32,037 nucleotides of DNA from an uncultured Oscillospiraceae bacterium (GTDB lineage Bacteria; Bacillota; Clostridia; Oscillospirales; Oscillospiraceae), in the NCBI GenBank assembly GCA_944386835.1, contig CALXCQ010000034.1, positions 1 to 32,037 on the forward strand. Direction: 5' to 3'. Below, piece after piece: positions 1 to 7,400 of the stretch. Position numbers and translations under genes: made by a program. The notes below the pieces were generated by a model. It was not told the origin of the DNA. It was given only the letters and a program-made list of their open reading frames with translations, and did not search any database. The stretch's first letter is position 1; every line of letters begins with the position of its first letter.

Positions 1-26
1 GGACATCTATTTTGTAACAGTTAGTC

Positions 27-64
27 GCGTTGGAGCAAAGTTTTCTTTTCTCCAACGCTTTTTG
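27..64 (+). terminator. Rho-independent terminator of a gene left of the window
   Basis: A perfect 9-bp stem (GCGTTGGAG at 27-35, CTCCAACGC at 50-58) with a 14-base loop is followed directly by a run of five T. It probably ends a plus-strand gene whose body lies outside the window. In-frame stops at 15-17 and 22-24 are possible ends of that gene, but too little coding sequence is left to identify it. Confidence 0.75.
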
Positions 65-407
65 GTATCCGCAGACGACGGCATCATTTTCCCGGAGACC
101 GTACGTTTCCTTGTAACCGGTTGCCAATAAGCGGTCGTCTTTTTGGTGTATTTCTGCCGTTAGAGTCTGCTCACAAAGTAGGAACTCTCTGTCCCTTCTT
201 CCGTGGCAGCCAGACTTTCCGGCGCCACCTTTTTTGTATTTACAGACCATTGGCTTTTCCGTCAGTACCGTTCCAGCGTACTCTCCGGCTACAGCTCCCC
301 GGTCTGGTGTTTCCCCTCGAAAAAACTGAAACGTTCTGTTTCCAGTCCCTCCTATCCGTATACTCTGTTCCTTCCGGGAAATACTATCTCGTAAGGGAGG
401 CGAGTTT
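65..407. other. Non-coding spacer before the DUF2892 gene
   Basis: I see no convincing gene in these roughly 340 bases. Open frames exist, but they lack a ribosome site and their translations are low-complexity Pro/Phe/Ser strings. The stretch has imperfect hairpins, including GACCG/CGGTC arms around 96-138 and an AAAC/GTTT hairpin near 329-345. The latter resembles GGAAAC/GTTTCC hairpins in the hutH-hutU spacer. No clear sigma-A promoter could be assigned; a strong ribosome site (AGGGAGG) lies at about 393-399. Confidence 0.4.
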
Positions 408-824
408 ATGTTTTCATTACCACCAACTGCCCAGCGGGTAGCCCGCAATACCAGTCAAACAACAAACAGACATCTTGCAGCCAAAACTGCAAAGCGACTG
501 ATGAAGTTGTCTCTGGAGGACACCCAAGCCATGAAAAACCGTATTCGCCAGTTAGACCAGGAATGGGATACAGAGCGGATTTTGGAAACCGAGGCAGCTG
601 GCTTGATTCTCTTGGGCCTGGGATTGGGCGCAACCATCCACAAACGTTGGTACCTCCTGTCCGGCATAACCGCAGGCTTTCTCATGCAGCACGCCCTGCA
701 GGGCTGGTGCCCCACGCTCCCCTTTCTGCGCAGTATGGGAGTCCGCACTGCCCAGGAAATTGAAGCCGAACGCGCCAACATACAAGCCATGATGGCGCAA
801 CGAATAGGAGATGAATGGAATTGA
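408..824 (+). CDS. DUF2892 (YgaP-like) membrane protein
   Basis: A 138-residue protein. Residues 1-60 are charged and helical (Lys/Arg-rich, then an acidic stretch with several Glu and Asp). Residues about 62-95 form two hydrophobic segments joined by a short HKRWY turn. The segment GWCPTLPFLRSMGVRT and the following EIEAER match the family tail of DUF2892, the membrane domain found on the rhodanese YgaP, where it reads GWCPL...LRxLGVRT. There is no rhodanese domain here. The function of stand-alone DUF2892 proteins is not established. The ATG at 408 is well supported by an AGGGAGG site 8 bases upstream. The gene overlaps the next by 10 bases, so the two are probably translationally coupled and transcribed together up to the terminator at 1229. 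Confidence 0.75.
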   Translation: MFSLPPTAQRVARNTSQTTNRHLAAKTAKRLMKLSLEDTQAMKNRIRQLDQEWDTERILETEAAGLILLGLGLGATIHKRWYLLSGITAGFLMQHALQGWCPTLPFLRSMGVRTAQEIEAERANIQAMMAQRIGDEWN

Positions 825-1246
825 AAGATATTGAGCTTTTGCAATTTATTCACAAAACGGCACAGATGGGTATTTCCGGCCTGCAAACCGTGGAAGGAAG
901 AATCCACAGCCGTAACATGTTGCAGGCAGTAAAAGGACAGATCTCAGAGTACCAGTCCATTGCCAAAGACGCTACCAACCTGCTGCAAAAGAAGGGTGAG
1001 CAGCCTGTCAATCCCAGCAAATTTGCTCTATTGTCATCTGAACTCATGTCCGCTGTGAAAACCATAACGGATCCTTCTGCCTCAAAAATTGCCGAAATGG
1101 TGATACAGGGCAACAACATGGGGATTACCAAAGGAATTAAGCATTTACACGACTATGCCGGTAATGACTGTCAGGTACGGGCACTGGCCGAAAGACTGGT
1201 CCAGACAGAACAAAACAACGTGGAACAAATGAAGCCATTTCTTTAA
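815..1246 (+). CDS. Small helical-bundle protein of unknown function
   Basis: A 143-residue soluble protein, predicted by eye to be almost entirely helical with no signal peptide or membrane segment. It is rich in Gln, Lys, Glu, Ala and Met with few prolines, consistent with a three- or four-helix bundle. I do not recognise a named family with certainty; ferritin-like or DUF2383-type bundles are the closest in character, but no di-iron EXXH pair is visible, so this is only resemblance. The start is chosen because an AGGAG site lies just upstream and the ATG overlaps the 3' end of the DUF2892 gene. Its stop codon sits in the loop of a strong terminator, so the transcript ends here. Pairing with a membrane protein suggests a partner role at the membrane, which is inference. 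Confidence 0.65.
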   Translation: MELKDIELLQFIHKTAQMGISGLQTVEGRIHSRNMLQAVKGQISEYQSIAKDATNLLQKKGEQPVNPSKFALLSSELMSAVKTITDPSASKIAEMVIQGNNMGITKGIKHLHDYAGNDCQVRALAERLVQTEQNNVEQMKPFL

Positions 1247-1264
1247 TGAAATGGCTTCATTTTC
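1227..1264 (+). terminator. Terminator of the DUF2892 gene pair, containing the stop codon
   Basis: The arms at 1229-1241 (ATGAAGCCATTTC) and 1248-1260 (GAAATGGCTTCAT) are a perfect 13-bp inverted repeat with a 6-base loop, extended by AA/TT pairs and ending in TTTT. The TAA stop of the preceding gene (1244-1246) lies within the loop, so the last codons form one arm. Confidence 0.9.
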
Positions 1265-1404
1265 TGCCTTGCAACTTCGTTTTCCTGCAGCGTAAGCTTA
1301 CTTTCCAAACCGCTTTCCAGTCTCGGGTCTGAGGACCTCCCTTTCCAGGCCGGACGCCAACTTCTGACGCAGTGAAAACCTGCTTTCCAGATTGAGGTTT
1401 CGTC

Positions 1405-1665
1405 TCAAGGCAGCGGGAACTTGTCTTCCGTCCCGGACTCCAGCTTTCGCAGCAAAACGTCTTTTTCTTCTCCCCTGGCTTTTGCTAAGGTAAGCAGCGG
1501 CAAATATTCCTGAATTCGCTCAGGACGGATCGGCCGGAAAAATGGCTCCCTGTCAAAAACCAAAACCAGCGCCTTTCCGATTCGGGGATATTGCCAAGTC
1601 CAATAATACGTTTGCAGCTGACCAGTCAAAATTCGCTTTTTGATATGATTGTGGTAGGGGTACAT
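1405..1665 (-). CDS. Small protein of unknown function downstream of the LysR gene
   Basis: An 86-residue protein beginning MYPYHNHIKKRI. The core has a YPRIGKALVLVF strand-like segment followed by PFFRPIRPERIQEYLPLL, then a charged helical tail. The pattern of a short basic helix, a hydrophobic strand and an Arg/Pro-rich turn resembles small conserved proteins of unknown function in Clostridia, but I cannot name a family. An upstream in-frame ATG at 1704 would add 13 residues. The start at 1665 is preferred because a GGAG lies 10 bases upstream and the conserved-looking sequence begins there. It follows the LysR gene on the same strand after 78 bases and may be co-transcribed. No function is proposed. 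Confidence 0.5.
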   Translation of the reverse strand: MYPYHNHIKKRILTGQLQTYYWTWQYPRIGKALVLVFDREPFFRPIRPERIQEYLPLLTLAKARGEEKDVLLRKLESGTEDKFPLP

Positions 1666-1743
1666 AGAATGGCGTCTCCATCTTTGTGTAATTTCCATCT
1701 GCAAATACTAGGATATCCATTCGGAAGGAAGTTACCCCGGCCG

Positions 1744-2601
1744 TTATGGAAAATCCGGAAAAATTCCTTCCATCACCGGCTCCACATCTGCCCCTTTCAG
1801 ATAGACAAAGTGAAACGCATGGTGCTCGGGGAGGCCTTCCAGATGGAACGGAACCACCGAAGGCAATTCTCTGGCGACCGAAGAATAGGCAAACGTGATC
1901 CCAATCTTCTCGGCCAGCATACGGCAAATGAGGGAAAAATTGTTGGCACACACGACTCTTGGAAAGCTGGAAATGCCATAACCAAAATCTTCCAGCATAT
2001 TTTCAAAAATAGCCCGTGTACCAGAGCCTTTTTCCCGCAAGATAACAGTCTGGGAAAACAAGTTCTCCAAAGTGACTGTTTTGCCGGCAAAGGGGTGACT
2101 TTTGTGGCAAAGGCCTACAAACTCCGCCCTTTGAAAGAGACGAAACGCATACCGCTCCTTGTCGAAGGCACCTTCAATCAGCGCAAAGTCCAGTTCCCCG
2201 TGCTCCAGCATCCATAAGAGGGTCTCTGTGTTCTCCACCGTAACGGTAAGGCTGTGTTCCGGTTTGTGCAAATAGCGGCACAAAGCATCGGCGATTTCAA
2301 ATTCGCCTATGGTTTTGGTGGCCCCCATGCGGACAGGATGCGGTTCCGGCTTTCCCAGCTCCTTGCGCAACTGGTCCTCATTAAACACTGCAGCCCTGGC
2401 ATACTCAGCCATCCGTTCCGCTTTTTGGGTGCGGTGCAGTCTCTTTCCATCATAAAAAAACAGTTTGCAGCCAAATTCCTGCTCCAGCGCCCGGATATGC
2501 TGAGAAACTGCCGGTTGGGACAGTCCCAGCTGCTCTGCCGCCTGATGATAATTCATGGTGTCGTACACTTTGAGAAAGCTAATCATTTTATAGTCGACCA
2601 T
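1744..2601 (-). CDS. LysR-family transcriptional regulator, CysL-like
   Basis: A 285-residue LysR-type regulator of normal length. The N-terminal winged helix (about residues 3-62) carries NYHQAAEQLGLSQPAVSQHIRALEQEFGCKLFFYDGKRLHRT, a textbook LysR helix-turn-helix. The rest is the two-lobed effector domain, with a typical G-x-G-TR motif (EKGSGTRAIFENML) at about residues 178-191 and the usual closing Phe/Pro-rich segment. A longer reading frame begins at 2697, but the start at 2601 has an AGGTGAT ribosome site just upstream and is where LysR similarity begins. It is transcribed away from the sulfite reductase fusion across a 164-base AT-rich gap. Divergence usually means the LysR protein controls the neighbour, and CysL in Bacillus controls sulfite reductase, so control of 2766-6118 is likely. 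The effector is unknown. Confidence 0.9.
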   Translation of the reverse strand: MVDYKMISFLKVYDTMNYHQAAEQLGLSQPAVSQHIRALEQEFGCKLFFYDGKRLHRTQKAERMAEYARAAVFNEDQLRKELGKPEPHPVRMGATKTIGEFEIADALCRYLHKPEHSLTVTVENTETLLWMLEHGELDFALIEGAFDKERYAFRLFQRAEFVGLCHKSHPFAGKTVTLENLFSQTVILREKGSGTRAIFENMLEDFGYGISSFPRVVCANNFSLICRMLAEKIGITFAYSSVARELPSVVPFHLEGLPEHHAFHFVYLKGADVEPVMEGIFPDFP

Positions 2602-2633
2602 AGTATCACCTGATAAAAATAAATAATCAAATA

Positions 2634-2677
2634 ATAAGTTTTCATAAGTTTCTTTAATTATATATTTATGGTATACT
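2634..2677 (+). promoter_or_regulatory. Promoter and candidate LysR site for the sulfite reductase operon
   Basis: An extended -10 element, TGG followed by TATACT (2672-2677), lies upstream of the fusion gene; the -35 region (near 2649) is weak, as expected for an activator-dependent promoter. Just upstream, ATAAGTTTT (2634-2642) and ATAAGTTTC (2644-2652) form a direct repeat with a 10-base period, one helical turn. The position between divergent genes suits binding by the LysR protein. The repeat and the -10 are seen; the binding is inference. Confidence 0.5.
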
Positions 2678-2765
2678 ATTTGCAACAGAATTCCCACAAA
2701 AACCCAGTAATCTATGTCTTTCGCGGTGTAACTGGTCTGGAATCGGATTTGGAGGAGGTAACTTT

Positions 2766-5333
2766 ATGAAAATTTTGGTGGTTGGTGGCGTAGCCGCCGG
2801 TACCAAAGCTGCAGCAAAGCTCATGCGGGAAGATCGCAGTGCAGAAGTGAAAATTCTGACAAAAAGTCAGGATATTTCCTATGCCGGATGTGGCCTTCCC
2901 TATTATGTCGGCGGATTCATTGGCACACGGGAAGAATTGATTGTCAACACGCCCCAGAAATACGCAGGACTTACAGGCGTAGAGGTAGTCACCGGTTGTG
3001 AAGTCACGGCTATTGACCCTGCACAGAAGTCCGTTACGGCCGTTCAAAACGGCACAACCTATACAGAGTCCTACGATAAACTGATTCTCGCTACCGGCGC
3101 GACTCCCTTTGTTCCGGACATGCCTGGAGTCCATCTGCCGGGCGTATTTTGCATGCGCACACCGGACGACGCCACGGAGCTGCGTGCCTATCTGGAAAGT
3201 CACAATTGTCGCCGTGCCGCCGTGGTAGGGGCCGGATTTATTGGCCTGGAAATAGCAGAAAATCTGGCTACACAAGGCCTGTCGGTCACCATTATCGATG
3301 CTGCTCCTCAAATTATGCCCAATGCCTTTGACCGGGAAATGGCAGACTTTGCGAAGCGGAAATTAAAAGAAGCCGGTATGCGGGTTCTCACCGGGAACAA
3401 GATTCTTTCCATTTCCGGCACGGATGCCGCCACCGGCATTGTGGCAGAAACCGGCCCCATCGCCGCCGATGTTGTCGTTCTGGCAATCGGCGTCCGGCCG
3501 GCCACCGCTTTTCTGTCCGGCAGTGGCTTGGAACTTTTCAAGGGCACCGTTGTCGTTGATGCTTATATGCGCACGAATCTGCCAGATATCTATGCCGTGG
3601 GCGACTGTGCTATGGTGCGCAACGCCATGACCGGAAAAGGTCAATGGTCCGCTATGGGTTCCACTGCCAATTTGGCTGCCCGGACTTTGGCTAAGACCAT
3701 TGCCGGTACGCCGGCCGTTTACGGTGGATGTCTGGGAACCGGCGTGGTCAAGCTCCTCCCCGAATTTAACGCAGGTCGGACGGGTCTGACGGAAGCTCAG
3801 GCCAAAGAAGCCGGGTTCGACCCAGTGAGTGTCATCTGTGCTACCGATGACAAGGCTCACTATTATCCCGGTGCCTCCACCTTTGTGACCAAGCTGATTG
3901 CCGATAAGGCAAGCCACAAGCTTCTGGGTATTCAGGTCTTCGGGGCCGGCGCTGTAGATAAAATGACCGATATCGCTGTTGTGGGTATTACCAAATCCAT
4001 GGCTCTGGAAGAATTCGATACACTGGACTTTTCCTACGCGCCCCCCTTCTCCACAGCCATTCACCCCTTTGTACAGGCCTGTTACATTCTGGAAAATAAG
4101 CTGGCCGGTAAATTGGAAACCATGTCCCCGGTGGAATACGCCAATGGCGCTGCTAAGGGGTATCAGGTCATTGACGTACAGCCGGAACCCGCAATTCCCG
4201 GTGCCAAATGGGTAGACCTGGAAAAAGTCAATGGTAAAATTCCCGGCTTGGACAAAGAAGACAAACTGCTTCTGGTCTGTGCCAAGGGTAAGCGGGGCTA
4301 TTTCCTGCAAAATCGCCTGAAATACTGGGGTTATACCAACACCAAGGTTCTGGAAGGCGGCGTCACCTTTAATGTCGTCCGGGTGGAGTCTCCCACCGGC
4401 ACTTTGTCCCCTACTGAAATTAAGCGTGTAAAGGGTTTGGGCTGTCTGCAGGACAAGCGGTATCCCGACCGGTTTAACGTCCGGGTCATCACCCGAAACG
4501 GTAAGCTGACAAGTCAGGAGCAGCGTGCCGTGGCGGAAGCTGCCGAGCTTTACGGCAGTGGCGAAGTCACCATGACAACCCGACTGACCTTGGAAATCCA
4601 GGGAGTTCCCTATGCCAACATTGAACCCTTGATTGAATTTCTCAACAAAGCCGGCTTAGATACCGGCGGAACCGGCTCAAAAGTACGGCCTGTTGTCTCC
4701 TGCAAGGGAACAACCTGTCAATATGGCCTGTGCGATACCTTTGAACTCAGCGAAAAGCTGCATGACCTGTTTTATATTAACTACCATAATGTGGTCCTGC
4801 CGCACAAGTTCAAACTGGCAGTCGGCGGTTGTCCCAACAACTGCGTCAAGCCCAACTTGAACGACCTGGGCATTATCGGACAGCGGATTCCGGAGCCGGA
4901 ACTGGATAAATGCCGTGGCTGTAAGGTCTGTCAGGTAGAGGAAGCTTGTCCCATCCATGTCGCCAAGGTTGTGGATGGCAAACTGCACATCGATCCGGAG
5001 CTCTGTAACCACTGCGGCCGTTGTGTGGGAAGCTGCCCCTTTAAGGCTCTGGAAGAGGGCACCTATGGATACAAAATTTATATTGGCGGCCGCTGGGGCA
5101 AGCAAGTGGCACAAGGGCAGCCTCTTAATAAGATTTTCACTACAGAACAGGAAGTTCTGGACACCGTGGAAAAAGCCATTCTCTTCTACCGCGATGAAGG
5201 TATTACCGGCGAACGGTTTGCTGACACCATTGCCCGACTGGGCTTTACCTATGTAGAAGACAAGCTTCTCAACAGCAAAATTGACAAAGAGACCATTTTG
5301 CAGAAAACAGTCATTGGCGGGGCAAAATGTTAA
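2766..5333 (+). CDS. CoA-disulfide-reductase/rhodanese/siroheme sulfite reductase/ferredoxin fusion
   Basis: An 855-residue fusion of four modules. Residues 1-445 are a flavin- and NAD(P)H-binding disulfide reductase of the CoA-disulfide reductase/NADH oxidase class: FAD motif VVGGVAAGTKAAAK at 5-18, single redox Cys42 in SYAGCGLPYY, NAD motif VVGAGFIGLEIA near 152, and FAD motif YAVGDCA near 280. Residues about 460-545 are a rhodanese domain with Cys505 in CAKGKR. Residues about 558-705 are a siroheme-[4Fe-4S] half-domain with Cys646, Cys651, Cys689 and Cys693 (CKGTTC, GGCPNNC). Two further [4Fe-4S] sites follow (Cys716/719/722/728 and Cys747/750/753/757). The likely activity is NAD(P)H-driven reduction of sulfite, or of a sulfur species carried by the rhodanese. 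The enzyme has no signal peptide. The start has a GGAGGAGG site. The next gene overlaps it by 7 bases and encodes a siroheme-type chelatase. The exact substrate and direction are not shown by sequence. Confidence 0.9.
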   Translation: MKILVVGGVAAGTKAAAKLMREDRSAEVKILTKSQDISYAGCGLPYYVGGFIGTREELIVNTPQKYAGLTGVEVVTGCEVTAIDPAQKSVTAVQNGTTYTESYDKLILATGATPFVPDMPGVHLPGVFCMRTPDDATELRAYLESHNCRRAAVVGAGFIGLEIAENLATQGLSVTIIDAAPQIMPNAFDREMADFAKRKLKEAGMRVLTGNKILSISGTDAATGIVAETGPIAADVVVLAIGVRPATAFLSGSGLELFKGTVVVDAYMRTNLPDIYAVGDCAMVRNAMTGKGQWSAMGSTANLAARTLAKTIAGTPAVYGGCLGTGVVKLLPEFNAGRTGLTEAQAKEAGFDPVSVICATDDKAHYYPGASTFVTKLIADKASHKLLGIQVFGAGAVDKMTDIAVVGITKSMALEEFDTLDFSYAPPFSTAIHPFVQACYILENKLAGKLETMSPVEYANGAAKGYQVIDVQPEPAIPGAKWVDLEKVNGKIPGLDKEDKLLLVCAKGKRGYFLQNRLKYWGYTNTKVLEGGVTFNVVRVESPTGTLSPTEIKRVKGLGCLQDKRYPDRFNVRVITRNGKLTSQEQRAVAEAAELYGSGEVTMTTRLTLEIQGVPYANIEPLIEFLNKAGLDTGGTGSKVRPVVSCKGTTCQYGLCDTFELSEKLHDLFYINYHNVVLPHKFKLAVGGCPNNCVKPNLNDLGIIGQRIPEPELDKCRGCKVCQVEEACPIHVAKVVDGKLHIDPELCNHCGRCVGSCPFKALEEGTYGYKIYIGGRWGKQVAQGQPLNKIFTTEQEVLDTVEKAILFYRDEGITGERFADTIARLGFTYVEDKLLNSKIDKETILQKTVIGGAKC

Positions 5334-6118
5334 CTGTAAAGTTTGATGCCCTGGTAGTCGCTTGTTTTGGCACTACCGACGTCTGCGAGTTTTCCAAAAC
5401 CTTTGGGGTTCTGGCCCAGAAAATTGCCTCTCACTTTCCCGGCATTCCCTGGGAGATTGCCGTCACCAGCCGTCTGGTTCAAACAGCGCTGCAGGACAAA
5501 GCCAATTGTCCTGCAGCCCATGTGGCGGATGTCCTTGATCGCTTTTCCTGTCTGGGAAAACGCCGTGTTCTCGTCGTCTCTTTGTTTTTATTTGACGGAA
5601 CAGAATTTGGGAAGCTGTGGGATCTGTGTCAACAGTTTGCTCCCCGTTTTTCCACACTCACGGTGACGCCTCCGCTTTTGCGTCACCATCCGGAACAGGT
5701 AGCCGCCTTTTTGGCCAACGTTTATCCCCAGACGGCCCAAACAGGTTACCTTCTACTTGGCCATGGCAGCCGCCATTCCAGTAACCGGCAATACTGGGAC
5801 CTGGAAGCTTTTTGGTCCCGGATAGGCCGTCCGGATATTCGGCTTGCCCTTCTCAATGGGGAGCCCGGAATTGAGGAGGCGGGACAAGCCCTCCAGGCTC
5901 AGGGAATTTCCCAAGTGAACCTGGCCAGCTTTCTAATTTGCAATGGTCATCATGGGAAAGAAGCTCTCGATACTTTGTCGAGTCCTTCTTCCCAGTTAGC
6001 CAGAATGGGCTTTCAACTTTTCGCAAACCCCGTTTCTTTGGGACAGCTTTCCGGAATGGACTCCTTGTTTTTACAGGGGATTTTCCTGTCCCGGCCTACT
6101 CTTCTTACAATTGGATAA
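5327..6118 (+). CDS. cbiK: Sirohydrochlorin chelatase, CbiK family
   Basis: A 263-residue protein of the anaerobic cobaltochelatase class (CbiK, class II chelatase fold). It begins with a strand leading into ACFGTTD, the family's phosphate-like loop. Its two halves carry His146 in LLLGHGSRH and His208 in CNGHHGKEAL; the known metal-binding histidines of Salmonella CbiK are His145 and His207, so spacing and numbering agree. CbiK-type enzymes insert Co(II) into sirohydrochlorin for B12, or Fe(II) for siroheme. A 7-base overlap with the siroheme-dependent reductase upstream, and the absence of other cobalamin genes here, favour an iron chelatase making siroheme. No signal peptide is present, unlike periplasmic CbiK of Desulfovibrio. 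Uncertainty lies in the metal rather than the family. Confidence 0.85.
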   Translation: MLTVKFDALVVACFGTTDVCEFSKTFGVLAQKIASHFPGIPWEIAVTSRLVQTALQDKANCPAAHVADVLDRFSCLGKRRVLVVSLFLFDGTEFGKLWDLCQQFAPRFSTLTVTPPLLRHHPEQVAAFLANVYPQTAQTGYLLLGHGSRHSSNRQYWDLEAFWSRIGRPDIRLALLNGEPGIEEAGQALQAQGISQVNLASFLICNGHHGKEALDTLSSPSSQLARMGFQLFANPVSLGQLSGMDSLFLQGIFLSRPTLLTIG

Positions 6119-6164
6119 TTGTCTGTCATTACAAAAGCGGATTTGCCGTACCGAAGACGTCGGG

Positions 6165-6214
6165 TTTAAGGCCTTAAAAAATCCTTTGTAATAAAAGCAA
6201 AATTTGTTTTTATT
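6165..6214 (+). promoter_or_regulatory. Palindrome and hairpin before the ABC transporter gene
   Basis: A perfect 14-bp palindrome, TTTAAGGCCTTAAA, occupies 6165-6178. A second inverted repeat follows (AATAAAAGC at 6190-6198 and GTTTTTATT at 6206-6214, one G-T pair), ending directly at the GGAGGA ribosome site (6215-6220). The first could be an operator, the second an RNA hairpin affecting translation. I do not recognise either as a known regulator site or riboswitch. Confidence 0.35.
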
Positions 6215-6227
6215 GGAGGATCTTGTT

Positions 6228-7400
6228 ATGCCTAAAAAGCTCGTCGTCTTTCTTTTTTTGCTGGTAACTGCCTTTACACTCTGCGCCTGCGTACAAGAAG
6301 GCGCCCCATCGGAATCACCGGAATCCGGTGCCTCCGGTACCGCTACCCAAGGCGGTTTCCAAACAGAAAACGCTGCAAATACTGCCGTAGCGGGTGATTC
6401 CCAAATGGGAAACACTGCGGATACGTCGGACAGTTCTGAATCAGGAACTGCCGTAGAATCAGAAGTTGAGCAAAACAGTTCTTCTGACGGCGAAAAAACT
6501 TCTGCGCAAGAAGCACCTGTATCTTTCCCTTACACCTTTACTGACTCAACTGGACAAACCATAACTCTGGAACAACGCCCCACAAACGTGGCGGTTCTGT
6601 TCTCATCCTATGCCGATATTTGGGTTACCAGTGGCGGTAATGTCAATATTACCGTTGGAGACAGTATTGACAGAGGTTTTTGCCCGGAAGGTACTCTTTT
6701 GGTAGACAGCGGCGCCGGTCTTAAAATTGACACGGAGCTTTTAGTCTCTTATGAGCCGGACTTCGTCATCGGATCGGCGGACATGGCTGCACAATACGAA
6801 GCTTGTCAACAGCTAACCGGCATGGGAATCCCCTGCGCTGCCTTTACGGTAGAGACCTTCGACGACTATTTGCAGATGTTGAAAATCTGTACAGATATCA
6901 CCGGCAATTCCCAGGCCTATGAAACGGCCGGCCTGGCTGTGCAGGAAGAGATTACTTCTCTTCTGGCAGATCTAGACGCCTATTTACAGTCTGAGACTAC
7001 AGAACCTACCAATGTTTTGTTCATCCGCGCCGGTTCCAGTGACTCCTCCACAAAGGCGAAAACCGCAAAAGACCACTTTGTCGGTGTGATGCTGGACGAA
7101 TTGGGTACCGTAAATATTGCCGATGCCGCCGGCGACTTGTCGGAAGGTCTCTCTCTGGAGAGTATCGTCTTAAATCAGCCGGACGTAATTTTGATTGTCA
7201 CCCAAGGCAGTGAAGATGCCGCTATCTCCTATGTAGAAGATTTATTTGGAAAAAGTGGATGGCGTGATTTGCAGGCAGTTGCCCAGGACCGGTACTACTT
7301 TTTGCCCAAGGATCTGTTCCACTATAAGCCCAATGCCCGCTGGGCGGAGTCCTATGCCTATTTAATGGATCTGATTTATCCGGAGTTCCAACATGCGTAG
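6228..7400 (+). CDS. ABC importer substrate-binding lipoprotein (iron/corrinoid type)
   Basis: A 390-residue lipoprotein. The signal peptide (MPKKLVVFLFLLVTAFTLCAC) ends in an LCAC lipobox, placing the lipid on Cys21. Residues about 22-100 are a low-complexity Ser/Glu/Thr/Ala/Gly linker with imperfect internal repetition, which would hold the domain off the membrane. The remainder is a class III periplasmic-binding domain (PF01497), starting YTFTDSTGQTITLEQRPTNVAVL and including EPDFVIGS and QPDVILIV. This family binds Fe(III)-siderophores, haem or cobalamin, and sequence alone does not say which. The start at 6228 has a GGAGGA site 7 bases away; an in-frame TTG at 6204 would spoil the signal peptide. 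The end overlaps the permease gene by 8 bases. Nearness to the siroheme reductase suggests iron or tetrapyrrole supply, which is inference. Confidence 0.9.
   Translation: MPKKLVVFLFLLVTAFTLCACVQEGAPSESPESGASGTATQGGFQTENAANTAVAGDSQMGNTADTSDSSESGTAVESEVEQNSSSDGEKTSAQEAPVSFPYTFTDSTGQTITLEQRPTNVAVLFSSYADIWVTSGGNVNITVGDSIDRGFCPEGTLLVDSGAGLKIDTELLVSYEPDFVIGSADMAAQYEACQQLTGMGIPCAAFTVETFDDYLQMLKICTDITGNSQAYETAGLAVQEEITSLLADLDAYLQSETTEPTNVLFIRAGSSDSSTKAKTAKDHFVGVMLDELGTVNIADAAGDLSEGLSLESIVLNQPDVILIVTQGSEDAAISYVEDLFGKSGWRDLQAVAQDRYYFLPKDLFHYKPNARWAESYAYLMDLIYPEFQHA

Noticed and set aside
121-441. 106-residue plus-strand open frame
   Set aside because: No ribosome site, low-complexity translation, and it overlaps the start of the well-supported DUF2892 gene.
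3363-4310. Long minus-strand frame inside the sulfite reductase fusion
   Set aside because: It is antisense to a gene with clear catalytic motifs; its translation has no recognisable domain and no start signal.
6118-6227. Possible cobalamin riboswitch before the ABC importer
   Set aside because: No GGTGAAAA, CTGT or B12-box sequence is present in this gap.
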